Of a stretch of DNA of 64,000 nt, positions 17,784-28,400 are shown piece after piece. Source of the stretch: RUG11237 sp045126515 (GTDB lineage Bacteria; Bacillota; Clostridia; Lachnospirales; Lachnospiraceae); the NCBI GenBank assembly GCA_045126515.1, contig JBGVOM010000048.1, positions 1 to 64,000 on the forward strand. Direction: 5' to 3'. Position 1 is the stretch's first letter. Each line of letters starts with the position of its first letter. The position numbers and the translations under genes were made by a program. Below the pieces are notes generated by a model that saw only the letters and a list, made by a program, of their open reading frames with translations, had not been told where the DNA came from and ran no database searches.

Positions 17784-17978
17784 TTATTTTTCAGCATTTC
17801 CATTTTCGCCATTCATACTTCCCGAAATTGCTGACTGTGAGGATGCTGCAAAATTATCCACAGTACTTGTAATATAATTTTTAATGGAATTTCCAAACGG
17901 ACTTGCAAATGAAATAAATAGTCCAATAATAATTGCTGCCACCACTACTAATCCATATTCTTCTAAAAAACTTTTCAT
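17784..17978 (-). CDS. Flp-pilin-like small protein (64 aa)
   Basis: A 64-aa protein starting MKSFLEEYGLVVVAAIIIGL: a short charged start, E-E-Y-G, then one hydrophobic helix and a Ser/Asn-rich polar tail. The size and helix position resemble Flp pilins, but there is no long leader and no clear prepilin cleavage site. The same N-terminal pattern recurs in three other proteins of this locus. It may be the main filament or pseudopilus subunit. Confidence 0.6.
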   Translation of the reverse strand: MKSFLEEYGLVVVAAIIIGLFISFASPFGNSIKNYITSTVDNFAASSQSAISGSMNGENGNAEK

Positions 17979-17993
17979 ATTGAATTCCTCCTT

Positions 17994-18323
17994 TTATCTT
18001 GCATACCCTTCAATTTTACTTTCCCGCTTTATTCCTAAAAACGGAACGCTATATTCATACATTAATTTCACATAGTAATATTTCTTATCCTCATAAAGAC
18101 AAGTTGGCGATATCTGCAGTGTATAACCTTTTGCTTTTGCTTCTTCCATGCTTTCTAAAATCACTTTTTCGCTTCCTGCACTGGCCTCTATTTTCGCTAC
18201 CGTAGTTGAATGAAAATTTCTTGCCTGCGCATTCCTCATGCTGGAAGAAATAAAGAAAACACAACAAGTCACAATCATAACCATAATAATGGAATCAACA
18301 TATAACTCAACTGCCGCTTTCAT
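17994..18323 (-). CDS. TadE/pseudopilin-like membrane protein
   Basis: A 109-aa protein with an N-terminal helix (DSIIMVMIVTCCVFFISS) followed by an extracytoplasmic domain, resembling the TadE-like minor pilins found beside Tad ATPases in Clostridia. ATG at 18323 (MKAAVELY) is preferred to the longer frame, because the extra residues overlap the upstream gene and an AGGTG site precedes the ATG. It overlaps the end of the 182-aa gene by 17 bp. Family assignment is tentative. Confidence 0.5.
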   Translation of the reverse strand: MKAAVELYVDSIIMVMIVTCCVFFISSSMRNAQARNFHSTTVAKIEASAGSEKVILESMEEAKAKGYTLQISPTCLYEDKKYYYVKLMYEYSVPFLGIKRESKIEGYAR

Positions 18324-18855
18324 TTGCAACACCTGCACTTTCTTTATACTCCACTCCATCCGGTAAAATATCCACTAATACCAACATAGTCATATCCGCT
18401 TTTAAGCCACTTGCTCCTTCTACAGAGTAACGTACCGAATACTTTCCTGTCTTATTCACATTGACAAGCTCACGAATACTTTGATTTTCATCGTCAAAAG
18501 GATATACTTTTATCCTATTTTTATCAATTTTTTCTATTACTTCCTGCGATGCATCTGTTTTGTACTCATAAGCTTCCACAAAAGAAAGGGCATCTTCCCT
18601 GCTAAATCCTTCACTTCCGTCTATTCCACGATATCCCAGTGTCAATGTAATATATCTGCTTCCACTAAAAAACGGATACTTCCTTTGCTCTCCTAACAAC
18701 CTCATACTCTCGTCCACATTTTCTGCGTTTTCTGGCTGCTGGTAATAATTTTTCTGGTATAGTTTCATACCCATACTTTCAAAAGCAAGAAAAACAACTG
18801 CTGCTGCAATGCAGATTACTGCTACACGCCCATATTTTTCTACTAACCGATTCAT
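18307..18855 (-). CDS. Tad-locus membrane protein with an EKYG start
   Basis: A 182-aa protein beginning MNRLVEKYGRVAVICIAAAVVFLAF, the same short charged start, Y-G and hydrophobic helix as the tiny neighbours, but with a larger extracytoplasmic domain. I do not recognise a family for that domain. Its ATG directly follows the TAA of the 45-aa gene, whose last codons contain the ATAGGAGG ribosome site. It is probably a minor pilin or assembly factor. Confidence 0.5.
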   Translation of the reverse strand: MNRLVEKYGRVAVICIAAAVVFLAFESMGMKLYQKNYYQQPENAENVDESMRLLGEQRKYPFFSGSRYITLTLGYRGIDGSEGFSREDALSFVEAYEYKTDASQEVIEKIDKNRIKVYPFDDENQSIRELVNVNKTGKYSVRYSVEGASGLKADMTMLVLVDILPDGVEYKESAGVANESGS

Positions 18856-18993
18856 TTAACCTCCTATAGAATTTAGAAATAATTCTCCTGCCATTTCGTA
18901 AATAAACGTTAACCTTGGCAAATATCCTATTAATACGCCTACTGCCACTGCCGCAATCACAATTCCTCCGTATTCTTCTAATATTTCCTTCAT
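18856..18993 (-). CDS. Very small pilin-like protein (45 aa)
   Basis: A 45-aa frame starting MKEILEEYGGIVIAAVAVGV, with a perfect AGGAGGTG ribosome site upstream. Its ATG overlaps the stop of the 36-aa gene (TGATG), and its stop is directly followed by the next ATG. This tight packing and the shared EEYG-plus-helix pattern with neighbours support it as real. It probably encodes a single-span membrane or filament subunit; the function is inferred. Confidence 0.65.
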   Translation of the reverse strand: MKEILEEYGGIVIAAVAVGVLIGYLPRLTFIYEMAGELFLNSIGG

Positions 18994-19103
18994 CAGACAC
19001 CTCCTGTGACCATATTTAGTAACTCCGCTAATATCTTAAGCACTATCCCGCCTACCATCAGCAGCATTACTGTTCCACCATATTCTGATACCATTTCATC
19101 CAT
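18993..19103 (-). CDS. Very small pilin-like protein (36 aa)
   Basis: A 36-aa frame starting MDEMVSEYGGTVMLLMVGGI, preceded by AAGGAGC at a good distance. It lies 11 bp downstream of the T2SF-like gene and overlaps the next gene by one base. The SEYGG-plus-hydrophobic-helix pattern matches the 45-, 64- and 182-aa neighbours. It is below the length most gene finders keep. Confidence 0.6.
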   Translation of the reverse strand: MDEMVSEYGGTVMLLMVGGIVLKILAELLNMVTGGV

Positions 19104-19114
19104 AATACTGCTCC

Positions 19115-20473
19115 TTAAATCACATTAGAATAGAAATACAAAAACTGTTGTACAAAAACCCACATATCCAAAAGCATCTTTCCCGCTGCAATTACCATAG
19201 GAAGCAGCATATAAATACCAAAAATCCCCAGTTTTTCTTCATTTATTAAGCGTTCTGACTGCTCTGCCAGTTTATTGTTTCTCTGAATCATCGCGTTTAA
19301 CTGATTTTGCGCTTCTTTTGTTCCAAATTCATTCAAAGAATAAAACATCAGAAATACTGTTTTTACCTGTTTCACTTGAAAGTTCTTTAAGAACTGCTGA
19401 TATGCCTGCATACTTCCCGGTGCTCTCTCTATCTCATGTAATGTTTTCATCAATTCGCTTTTCAATGGATAGGAAATATCCTCTACCGCTTTCTGCATAG
19501 CAACAAACACATTTTCTGTCTGCATATTTAAAATTACATTTCTAATCCACATAGGAAACTCTTTCGTTATACTTCTTATTACCTTTTTCTGCATAAATCG
19601 GTAATGCCTTCCCTTTTTGTTTTGTGCGTTATTACAATAATCATATGCTTTTTTTACATCCTCGCTGTCATCTTCTGTTCTAAGCCATGAACGTATCAAA
19701 CTCTTTCTAGACAAAGCATACACCGCCATACCAAGCAGAAGAAAAACGACAGAACTGACTTGATACATGGGATTTTCTGCAATATCGCCAATTTCTTTTG
19801 GAAGAAGACCAACCATAGTAACTGCAACAGCCACAGACAGTAAAATGGAAATACCTGCCTTTCGTTGTAGCTCCTTTCGTTCTTTTTGTAGCAAGTATAC
19901 CATCTCTGCCCATTGTCTGATATCTTCTAACAACACCTCCAAAGATTGGGCATAATCACCGCCCTGCTGTTCTATACGTGCCAAAAAGTGATGCAGAGCC
20001 CTCATACGCTCATTTCCATACTCCTGTTCAATATGGTAAAAAGCATCTTCATAAATATCCTTATAGTCGTCTGCATATTGTATCCTATCTACTGTTTTTT
20101 CAATACATCGCTTCATTCTTCCATGACATAATTTCTTTGCCTCCTCCAAAGCATTCATGATTTTTGGCATTCTAAGAAAACTATAGATAACATACTCCAT
20201 ATAGTCCACAGCATCAGAAAAACGTTTTTCCTCATATAAAACCATATCATGGTATTTTGCAATGATAGAAATCAACAAAACAATTCCACCAACCACAATG
20301 CATACCCCTGCAGGTTTTATACGCATTAGAAAACATAACAACATCCCTATAACAATACCAGTTCCTGTCAACAACACATTTCTATTCCATGAATAATCAA
20401 ATCCACCGGACTTTATTGCTCTTTGTATTTTCCAAAAATCCTGTTCTCTTATGGAATATTTTCTTTTATCCAT
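19115..20473 (-). CDS. TadB/TadC-like double T2SF membrane protein
   Basis: A 452-aa membrane protein that appears to carry two T2SF-type halves. The first (about residues 90-270) has the cytoplasmic helical segment followed by two spans, LLCFLM-type at the N-terminus and ISILLSVAVAVTMVGLLP. The second (about 300-450) repeats the pattern (LKSELMKTLHEIERAPGS, then GIFGIYMLLPMVIAAGKMLL). In Tad systems TadB and TadC are normally separate proteins forming the inner-membrane platform, so this looks like a fused platform. It overlaps the ATPase gene by 8 bp. Confidence 0.65.
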   Translation of the reverse strand: MDKRKYSIREQDFWKIQRAIKSGGFDYSWNRNVLLTGTGIVIGMLLCFLMRIKPAGVCIVVGGIVLLISIIAKYHDMVLYEEKRFSDAVDYMEYVIYSFLRMPKIMNALEEAKKLCHGRMKRCIEKTVDRIQYADDYKDIYEDAFYHIEQEYGNERMRALHHFLARIEQQGGDYAQSLEVLLEDIRQWAEMVYLLQKERKELQRKAGISILLSVAVAVTMVGLLPKEIGDIAENPMYQVSSVVFLLLGMAVYALSRKSLIRSWLRTEDDSEDVKKAYDYCNNAQNKKGRHYRFMQKKVIRSITKEFPMWIRNVILNMQTENVFVAMQKAVEDISYPLKSELMKTLHEIERAPGSMQAYQQFLKNFQVKQVKTVFLMFYSLNEFGTKEAQNQLNAMIQRNNKLAEQSERLINEEKLGIFGIYMLLPMVIAAGKMLLDMWVFVQQFLYFYSNVI

Positions 20474-21536
20474 AAAAGACCTCCCGTTCTAACTGTGGAA
20501 TTTCTACATTATATAATTCAAATTTTTTTCGTTTACTTTCCGGAATATTATCTGAAATTATATAACCATTATCTACTACCATTGTAGTTATATTCCGTTC
20601 CTCCTTTCGCTCAAAAAAACACACTTGTGCAATATGCCTTGCAATTTCTCCTTGCTCTTTTATCTCCTTTCTTATGTATACGCCAACATCAATATGGCGA
20701 AATGCTTCTTCCTCCCAATCACGGCTACTGTCACCTGCCATATTTTTCAGTCTGTTTGGTATCATCTCAACACATTCTGCATGAATCGTAGAGATACAAT
20801 GAGTTCCGGTGGAGATTGCTTCTAAAAGATACTTTACCTCCGTTGACCTTATTTCAGACACTAACAGCCATGTTGGCAGAAGTCTTAAACTTGCTTTAAT
20901 AGCTGCCTGATAGGAAAATATTTCATTGACCTTAAACTCTACACAATCTTTTTCCGGATAAACTGCCGGAAAATGAAGTTCTAAATTATCTTCCAACGTA
21001 ATTATGCGCTCCTTATCGTCGATATACCCGCCCAGATACTTTAGTAATTCCGTCTTTCCTACTCCCGGCAAACCGCAAATGATAATATTCATTTTTGCTT
21101 TCACACAAGCTGCCAGCAACTGCTCTATCTGTTCACTGCAATACCCATCATCTATCATAGTTTCCCTAATCATCCGTATTTCCCGCGGAATTTTTCGTAT
21201 AGATAATACAGTTCCCGTATTGGCAACCTCCTGATGAATGACACTGATGCGAAGTTCCGCTGTTTCCGCCTCAAGAATAGGACTATATTTATTAAACTGT
21301 CTGCTTACAACATTGGATAATTTTGCGGAAAAACGCTGCAGATATTCATCACTTAATACAATGCCGGACTTATATCTTCCTTTGTATAAATCATCAATCC
21401 AAAGTGCTGTTCCATTCCAATTAATATCAGTCACACTACTCTTTTTTATGTACTCCATAAGAACACCAAAGTCTGACTCCTGTAAACTCTGTAAATGCAG
21501 AACTCCTGATCTGACTCCATATTCAATTTCTTCCAT
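20466..21536 (-). CDS. TadA/CpaF-family secretion ATPase
   Basis: A 356-aa ATPase of the GspE/TadA (CpaF) family, expected to power assembly of a Tad/Flp-like filament. Visible motifs are Walker A GLPGVGKT at residues 155-162, the Asp box around RIITLEDNLELHF, Walker B LLPTWLLVSEIRSTE and the His box THCISTIHAE. It is the first gene of an eight-gene cluster. No prepilin peptidase (TadV), TadZ or secretin is present, as expected in part for a Gram-positive. The GGGAGG site is about 13 bases from ATG, slightly far. Confidence 0.85.
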   Translation of the reverse strand: MEEIEYGVRSGVLHLQSLQESDFGVLMEYIKKSSVTDINWNGTALWIDDLYKGRYKSGIVLSDEYLQRFSAKLSNVVSRQFNKYSPILEAETAELRISVIHQEVANTGTVLSIRKIPREIRMIRETMIDDGYCSEQIEQLLAACVKAKMNIIICGLPGVGKTELLKYLGGYIDDKERIITLEDNLELHFPAVYPEKDCVEFKVNEIFSYQAAIKASLRLLPTWLLVSEIRSTEVKYLLEAISTGTHCISTIHAECVEMIPNRLKNMAGDSSRDWEEEAFRHIDVGVYIRKEIKEQGEIARHIAQVCFFERKEERNITTMVVDNGYIISDNIPESKRKKFELYNVEIPQLEREVFYG

Positions 21537-21640
21537 TAACTTTTTGTATCCTCCCTTTGTTTATTTTCTTTGGAATTTGTGTGTGCACACCGTGCAAGAA
21601 TTTTAGATAGCGAAAAACATCGAATATTCTTCGTACGATA
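21537..21640. other. Leader of the Tad-like operon
   Basis: This stretch should hold the promoter of the Tad-like operon. I could not pick a convincing -35/-10 pair; a TTGCAC near 21594 lacks a good -10 at the right distance. Confidence 0.3.
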
Positions 21641-21686
21641 AAAAGCTCCTGTAAGAGGAACCTTTACTAAGATTTCTTACAAGAGC
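21641..21686 (-). terminator. Terminator after addA
   Basis: GCTCTTGTAAGA (21675-21686) pairs with TCTTACAGGAGC (21645-21656) and is followed by TTTTT on the minus strand. Confidence 0.85.
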
Positions 21687-21796
21687 ATTTTATCAAATAT
21701 AAAGAAATAAATCCATTCCAAATATTTTACAAGAATATCCTTTTCTTATTTTGATATTTTTGTGTATTTTTTTGCAATTTTTTCAAAAATACAAAA

Positions 21797-24700
21797 TTAT
21801 ACACAAACAATTTCACCCAAATGAAAGGAATATAGTATTTTTTCTTTAACTTTCCTATTTTTTAGGGCTTCCAAGGCTTGTGCATATTGCACAATCTGTT
21901 CTTTATACCGTAATACAAGCTCCTCCCCACTCGCTACACGGTCTGTTTTATAATCCACCAAAACTATGCCGTCCTCTTCTTCAAAAAATGCATCTATAAT
22001 TCCCTGAACCAACACAATTTCTTTTTCCTGATAAGACTTATTATATACTTCTGAAACATCTTTTCCCATCAAAAACGGTTGTTCTCTGTATAATTCCCCC
22101 CGCTCTTCTGCCTGCTTCATACGTTCTGCCAAGGGAGACTCAAAAAATGTCATAAGTTTAGAAAATGACAATAATTCCAACTGTTCTTTCATCATTTTCC
22201 CATTTTTCACTACATTTTCCAACACTTTCCTTAATTCTTCCTCTCCCTCTATCTTTTTACCGGCTGTCAGCTCCATCACTTTATGATACGCATTTCCTCG
22301 TTTTGTTCCACCTATTCTTTCCTCTGTTTTTCTTATAAAAGAAGGAATATATGGTTCTCTGCTGTGAGTTTCAAATATTCTCTCTATGGCCTCTTCTTCC
22401 ACGTTCTTTTTCAATGCAGACTCTTTTAGCTCCGAAACACTGATTTTTGAATGAATATTTTCATGCTTTTCATGCCGGTATCCTGCAGCAAATTTCTGCG
22501 AAATCTCTTCTTTTTCCTTTGCAAAAATCTCCTCATCCTGCATAGAAAGGATAATCTCTTTACTTTTCACTTCATTTTCTACATGATGATATTTTAATTT
22601 TTCCACAATATCTCCAAAACTGTAAACTTGTACTCCCAGCAAAACATCATCATTATATAAAGGAGCCCCACTATAAACCGAAAGTTCATAAGCTTCTTCC
22701 ATTTCCTTCATAGCACTATGACGGTACACTGCCTGCAAAATCCATTCAAGATAATTGCTTGTGTTGCTTAACATACGATAAGAGATATAGTTTTCCTGCA
22801 CACCTGCCAGCATTTCGCATTCTTTCAATTTTTTCTCCATATCTTCCAACACACCGGTAATCACCAATTTTTCCTCTGCTCTGGTCAATGCCACATAGAA
22901 AACCCGAAGTTCCTCTGCAACCGTTTCCAATTTTTGCTTTCTTGCAATCACCTTTTTTAACAATGTCGGATTCTTCACACGCTGTCCTAAATCATAACTA
23001 TCTACACCAATTCCAAAATCTAAATCCAGACACACCTTCGCTCTGGTATCCTGCAAATTAAAATTTTTACTGGTAGCAGATACAAATACAATAGGAAATT
23101 CCAAACCTTTACTTTTATGAATACTCATAATTTTTACAGAATTATCGGCATTTTCTTTGGAAACTGCTTCTCCAAAATCCACATCATATTTTTTCAGTTG
23201 TTCCATATAACGTATAAAATGAAACAAACCACTGTAACTGGTTTTCTCATAGGCAACTGCCTTTTCCACCAGCATTTCTAAATTTCCCCGTCGTTGCTTC
23301 CCTCCCGGCATGGCAGTCACATAATTAAGATAACCGCTCAATTCCAGCACCGTTTCAATGATGGTATGAATTGGCGTATACGGAACCATTTTTCTTATTT
23401 TTTGCAACAATTCAAAAAATACATTCAATTTCTTTTTTATTTCTTCCCTGCTTCCTTCTTCTGCGTAGGCAGACACCGCCTGTTCAAAGGAAAGCTCCCG
23501 ATAACTGCTTTTTATTTCTGCCATTTCAAAAGCAGACAGATTTCCAATAGGTGAACTTAACACTGCTGCCAGAGGAATATCCTGCTTTGGATTGTCGATA
23601 ACTGCAAGCATATTTAATATAGTCTGCACTTCAATGGCTGCAAAATACCCGGTTCTTGAGGTAATCATCACCGGAATATCGTATTCCTTTAAAACTTCAC
23701 TGATATTTTCTGCATATCCACGCATGGTTCGCAACAAAATAACAATATCACCATAAGAAGCCTTCCGAAAACTTTTTTCCTTCTTATCATAAACATATTC
23801 CTCTGCCACAAATTTTTTGATACGTTCTGCAATCATTCTGGCTTCTAACTCCACCTTCGTGTATTCTTCTTCCTCTGCAAGGTTTAGTTCCTCTTCCCCA
23901 GCCGTATCCACAAGCAAAAGCTCTGTTTCGTAATTCATCCCCTCTTTTTCTTCGTACTGGGCACCCAAAAACAATGCTTCCGTATCGTCATAAGCAATAT
24001 TTCCAAATTCTTTCCTCATCAGCTGTGCAAACATAAAGTTAACCGTTTTGATTACATTGTCACGACTTCGAAAATTTTTATGTAAATCAATCCGTACGGA
24101 ATCTTCTACTTCCTCTTTGCAATACTTGTCATGCTTTTCCATAAAAAGTTCCGGTCTTGCCAGACGGAAACGGTAAATTCCCTGCTTCACATCTCCTACC
24201 ATAAACATGTTGCTTCCACCGCAAGGCTGCTTAGAAACTCCTGTCAGGATAATTTCCTGCACCAGATTACTGTCCTGATACTCATCCGTCATTATTTCAT
24301 AAAAATGGTCCTGGAGTTCTTTTGCCACACTGGTATACTCTTTATTTTCATCCATTAAAATATTGATGGCAAAATGTTCTAAGTCATTAAAATCCACCAG
24401 TGTTTTTTCCCGCTTCGCCTGCCCATACCGCTCCATAAAATTTTCGGTAAATTCAATTAGCATAGCAGCAAGTTTTCCTGCATTTTCCATTTGTGCAACC
24501 AGTACTTCTTCACTTTCATAAAAATACTGTTCTTTCATCTCTTTTAAGTTCTTTTTCACCTTGTCGCGGATGGCTTTTACCTGGTCTTTTTTATCTTCTG
24601 ACACAGAGCTGTCTTTCTTTCTTGACAATGCAGTAAAGGCAAGCTGCTGAAATTTCTCCTGTTTTTCACCGTAACTCTCTGCATTTTCCAATGCTGTAAG

Positions 24701-25456
24701 TAGCTTCAAATCGCTCTCTAACGCTTCTCCATACATATATGGACCATCCGGAAGACTGGTAATTTTGATGGCACGCAGTGTTTCCTGTTTTATGTCGGAA
24801 AGGGTTTTGTCTACCTCCTCCAATAAAAACTGAATCCATTCTAAATTGTTAAAATCTTCACATTTATACTGATTTTTCGCTTTTTTCAGCCATTCCTTAG
24901 GCCAGGGATAACTCATGGCAAATTCATAAATACTCAGAATATATTCTTTGATGGCATCATCTTTTCTTTGAGAAGTCATTGCTTCTATCATTTCCAGAAA
25001 TTCTTCCCTACCCTCGCTATAATATTCCTCCAACATTTCATCCAGTGTGTCGTTTTTTAAAAGCTTCATTTCTCCTTCATCCCCAAGACGAAAGGATGGA
25101 TCTATATCCACCATTTCAAAATGATTTCTTACCAGGTAAAGGCAGAAACTGTGTATTGTGGTAATCTGAGCGTTCATTAACAGCACCAGCTGCCGCTGTA
25201 AATGTTCATTTTCAGGTTCTTCTTCCATACGCTCTGTCAACGCATTATGAATACGCTCACGCATTTCCGCCGCTGCCGCATTGGTAAAGGTCACAATTAA
25301 TAGACGGTCAATATCCACACCTTCCTCGCACACCTTTTTCATAATTCTTGCCACAAGAACTGCCGTTTTTCCGGAACCTGCAGACGCTGATACCAGAATA
25401 TTTTTCCCGGTAGTATCAATTACCTTTTGCTGATCCTCTGTAAAGTTCATCGCCAT
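21797..25456 (-). CDS. addA: ATP-dependent helicase/nuclease subunit A (AddA)
   Basis: A 1219-aa UvrD-like helicase with a C-terminal RecB-type nuclease domain. With AddB it processes DNA double-strand breaks for recombination. Walker A (SASAGSGKTAVLV) is near residue 20, helicase motif VDFNDLEH and DEYQDSN follow, MSIHKSKGLEFPIVF and VALTRAEEKLVI lie in the second half, and DGIVLVDYKTDR marks the nuclease. ATG at 25456 is preferred because the GTG at 25465 is itself part of the GAGGTG ribosome site. It overlaps addB by about 41 bp. Confidence 0.97.
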   Translation of the reverse strand: MAMNFTEDQQKVIDTTGKNILVSASAGSGKTAVLVARIMKKVCEEGVDIDRLLIVTFTNAAAAEMRERIHNALTERMEEEPENEHLQRQLVLLMNAQITTIHSFCLYLVRNHFEMVDIDPSFRLGDEGEMKLLKNDTLDEMLEEYYSEGREEFLEMIEAMTSQRKDDAIKEYILSIYEFAMSYPWPKEWLKKAKNQYKCEDFNNLEWIQFLLEEVDKTLSDIKQETLRAIKITSLPDGPYMYGEALESDLKLLTALENAESYGEKQEKFQQLAFTALSRKKDSSVSEDKKDQVKAIRDKVKKNLKEMKEQYFYESEEVLVAQMENAGKLAAMLIEFTENFMERYGQAKREKTLVDFNDLEHFAINILMDENKEYTSVAKELQDHFYEIMTDEYQDSNLVQEIILTGVSKQPCGGSNMFMVGDVKQGIYRFRLARPELFMEKHDKYCKEEVEDSVRIDLHKNFRSRDNVIKTVNFMFAQLMRKEFGNIAYDDTEALFLGAQYEEKEGMNYETELLLVDTAGEEELNLAEEEEYTKVELEARMIAERIKKFVAEEYVYDKKEKSFRKASYGDIVILLRTMRGYAENISEVLKEYDIPVMITSRTGYFAAIEVQTILNMLAVIDNPKQDIPLAAVLSSPIGNLSAFEMAEIKSSYRELSFEQAVSAYAEEGSREEIKKKLNVFFELLQKIRKMVPYTPIHTIIETVLELSGYLNYVTAMPGGKQRRGNLEMLVEKAVAYEKTSYSGLFHFIRYMEQLKKYDVDFGEAVSKENADNSVKIMSIHKSKGLEFPIVFVSATSKNFNLQDTRAKVCLDLDFGIGVDSYDLGQRVKNPTLLKKVIARKQKLETVAEELRVFYVALTRAEEKLVITGVLEDMEKKLKECEMLAGVQENYISYRMLSNTSNYLEWILQAVYRHSAMKEMEEAYELSVYSGAPLYNDDVLLGVQVYSFGDIVEKLKYHHVENEVKSKEIILSMQDEEIFAKEKEEISQKFAAGYRHEKHENIHSKISVSELKESALKKNVEEEAIERIFETHSREPYIPSFIRKTEERIGGTKRGNAYHKVMELTAGKKIEGEEELRKVLENVVKNGKMMKEQLELLSFSKLMTFFESPLAERMKQAEERGELYREQPFLMGKDVSEVYNKSYQEKEIVLVQGIIDAFFEEEDGIVLVDYKTDRVASGEELVLRYKEQIVQYAQALEALKNRKVKEKILYSFHLGEIVCV

Positions 25457-28400
25457 TTTCTTCACCTCTTATCTTTTCTAATACTTCCTCCTCAGAAAAC
25501 TTCTGAAGTTTCTTATACTGATATCCCGGCAATTTTTTATCAAATCCACAAACACCCTTAAATTTACAATAATCGCAGGCTGTTTTATTATCCATTTCGT
25601 ATGGACGAATACTCACATCACCGGATAAAATTCCCTGTCCCAGAGTCACAATTTTCTTATTGACAAAATCCATTAACATGGAAAAGTCCTGCTCTCCCAA
25701 AACTTTAGACGCTTTCGATAAACTTCCATCCTTATTTTTCGTTACCGGTATAACCTCTGATTTTTTTTCAAACTCTGCATCCAAGAGACCAATCACTTCT
25801 TCACTGTCATTGACCAGACCATTCATACGAAGCTTTTCCCGTATTTTTTTATCTATGTCCTCTACGGTATCTCCCGGTTCGCCGTCCACCAGGGGATTAT
25901 CAATGTTATAATAGAAAATTCCTGCCGGCGTTACTTTTTTGTCCGTTCCCTTCTGAATACTTTTCATTGCCGCATCCATATAAAGCACCAGCTGTAACTG
26001 CAATCCGTGATACAACGCTGCGATATTAAAGCTTGTATTTCCCGATTTGTAGTCAATTATTTTTACATATACCTGATTCTCATTTTCATAAGTATCCACA
26101 CGGTCAATTCTTCCCTTTAATTTCAGCTTTTCTTCCTTAGACAATGCAATGGTAACATCCTCCATATTTGTGGCAACGGAAAATCCAAGTTCATAATTCT
26201 TTGGTGTAAATTTACCCTTTCGAAGTTGCTTACTTAATGTGGCTACAGTAGTCTGCATCAGCTGTTTTGCCCTATGCATCTTGTATTTATCCCGCTCAGT
26301 CTGAAACAACACTGTATTTCCATACTGAATCACACTTTCCTCTATAGTTTTGTCCGCCCATTCTTCCATCACCTCTGCCGGAATATCAAACCAATTGTAA
26401 CTGCTTTCTTCCATCCGCTTTGAAAACAGCTCTAAAGCTAAATGCAACACATTTCCCAAATCCACCTCAGCAAATTTGTATTCTTCTCTTTCTTTTAACT
26501 GTAAACCATATAAAAGAAAATGAGCATAGGAGCACTGGGCATATTTCTCCAGTCTGGTTACACTATTACTCAAAGTGGTTCCATATAGAGCATGGGCTGC
26601 CGCTTTTCCAAATTCTGTTTCATAGTTTCCATAAAAACACGCCTGATTAAAGCGTTCCACCACTTCTTTGTAATCTTCCTGCTCCATGTACCACTGATAT
26701 AACGCCTGCCAGGTAACATCTGCTTCTCCTTCCCGGTAATCTGTATATCCTTCTGCTAAATAACCCAGTCCATTTTTCGGAGTAAATAAATAATTTTTAA
26801 GCTGCTGGTTATTTTCCTCCACTACACACATGTCGGAATACATTTTTAAAAACGTCTGAATCAAATAGGAAGGCCGGATACTTTCTCCCTTCTGGTTCAT
26901 TTTGGCATAAGAAAGATAAAGATAATCCTTTGGCTTTGTTAACTGCATATACAGATAAAAACGCTGCATAAAAGACTGCTCCTTTACCGTAGGTGCCAGC
27001 ACAATATCATTCCGGTACATTTCTTCCCGCTCTAACTCGGAAAAAACACCTTTATTTGTAGCTTTTTTCGGTATTTTTCCGTCATTGACTCCCACAACAA
27101 AAAGTACCTTCACATGCTCTAAACGGCTTCGCTCCAGTTCTCCGATAGTAACGACATCTGTGCCCGCCGGAATAACCCCGATTCTTACTTCTCCAACACC
27201 TGCCTCTAAAATATCCCGGTAATCTTCTATACTTATATGTTCCTCTCCAAGAAGTTCTACCATTTCCTCTAACACCTGCATGACTTTTTCGTAAACCTGA
27301 TGATATTCTTTTGCCAAAGAGGGGTTTCCCTGTTTATCAAAAAATGTTTCATATTCCTCCAGCTGTTTTATAACTTCAAACTGCTCTAAAAAATGATAAA
27401 GACATACTGTTTTTTCTGTTACAGATGTTTTCTTGCTGCGCATAGATTTATAGAAATCTTCATAATTAAAGTAAAAAAGCAGTTTTTCCCTAAGACCATT
27501 TACCACCTCTAATTGCTCTGCATCCATATTGTGCAATGGACGTACCCATTTCTCCCGATATTTTTTGATGCCACGGATTCCATTTGCCCGCACATAGTTT
27601 TCTAAAATATCAACTTCTTCCCATGTGAGAGAATGAAATCCTGTTTTTAAGAAACGGAAAACGCTTTCGTATTTAAAATCCTGCAATACTACTTCTATAG
27701 CGGCACGAATAAATTCTATCAGCACATTATTCATTAGCGGTCTTTTGGCATCCACAAATACAGGAATACTATATTTTGCAAATATTCTCTCAATATATCC
27801 CATATATTCTTCCGTATCACCAGCGATAATCGCCATATCCTTATAACAATATCCCTTTCTGGTAAGTTTCACAATCTCTCTGGCACAAAATTCCAATTCT
27901 TCGCATGGATTCACCGCCACATGAATGCTGACTGCCTCCTGAGGCTGCTCATAAGTCTTCTTCTGATATCGGAAAAAATTCTGCTCCAAAAATGCCATAG
28001 GAGGATTTTTTTCATATCGTTTTACTTGTTTTTCCTTCAGCCGGATATCCTCTTCCTTTTTTATTCCCCGTTCCTTTGCCAGCTTGCAAATATTCTGCAC
28101 CATAACCTTACTCATATAAAACAGTTCATAAGGTTTCGGCTCTTTTTCTAAATTTTCTCCATAACCTAACGTTACCGAAACCATAACTTTTCTGGCATAC
28201 AGCAGCAGTTTATCTAACACTTCCATCTGTACCGGTGTAAACCCTGTATAGCCGTCCAGCACAATGGTACTGTTTTTGATTTTTTCCGATTTTTCTATGA
28301 TTCTTGCTAATACCTTAAGCAATTCCTCGGAAGTAATATATTTCTCCTTACGATATGCTTCAAAGCTCTGATATACTTTCTTAATGTCCTGTAATTTATA

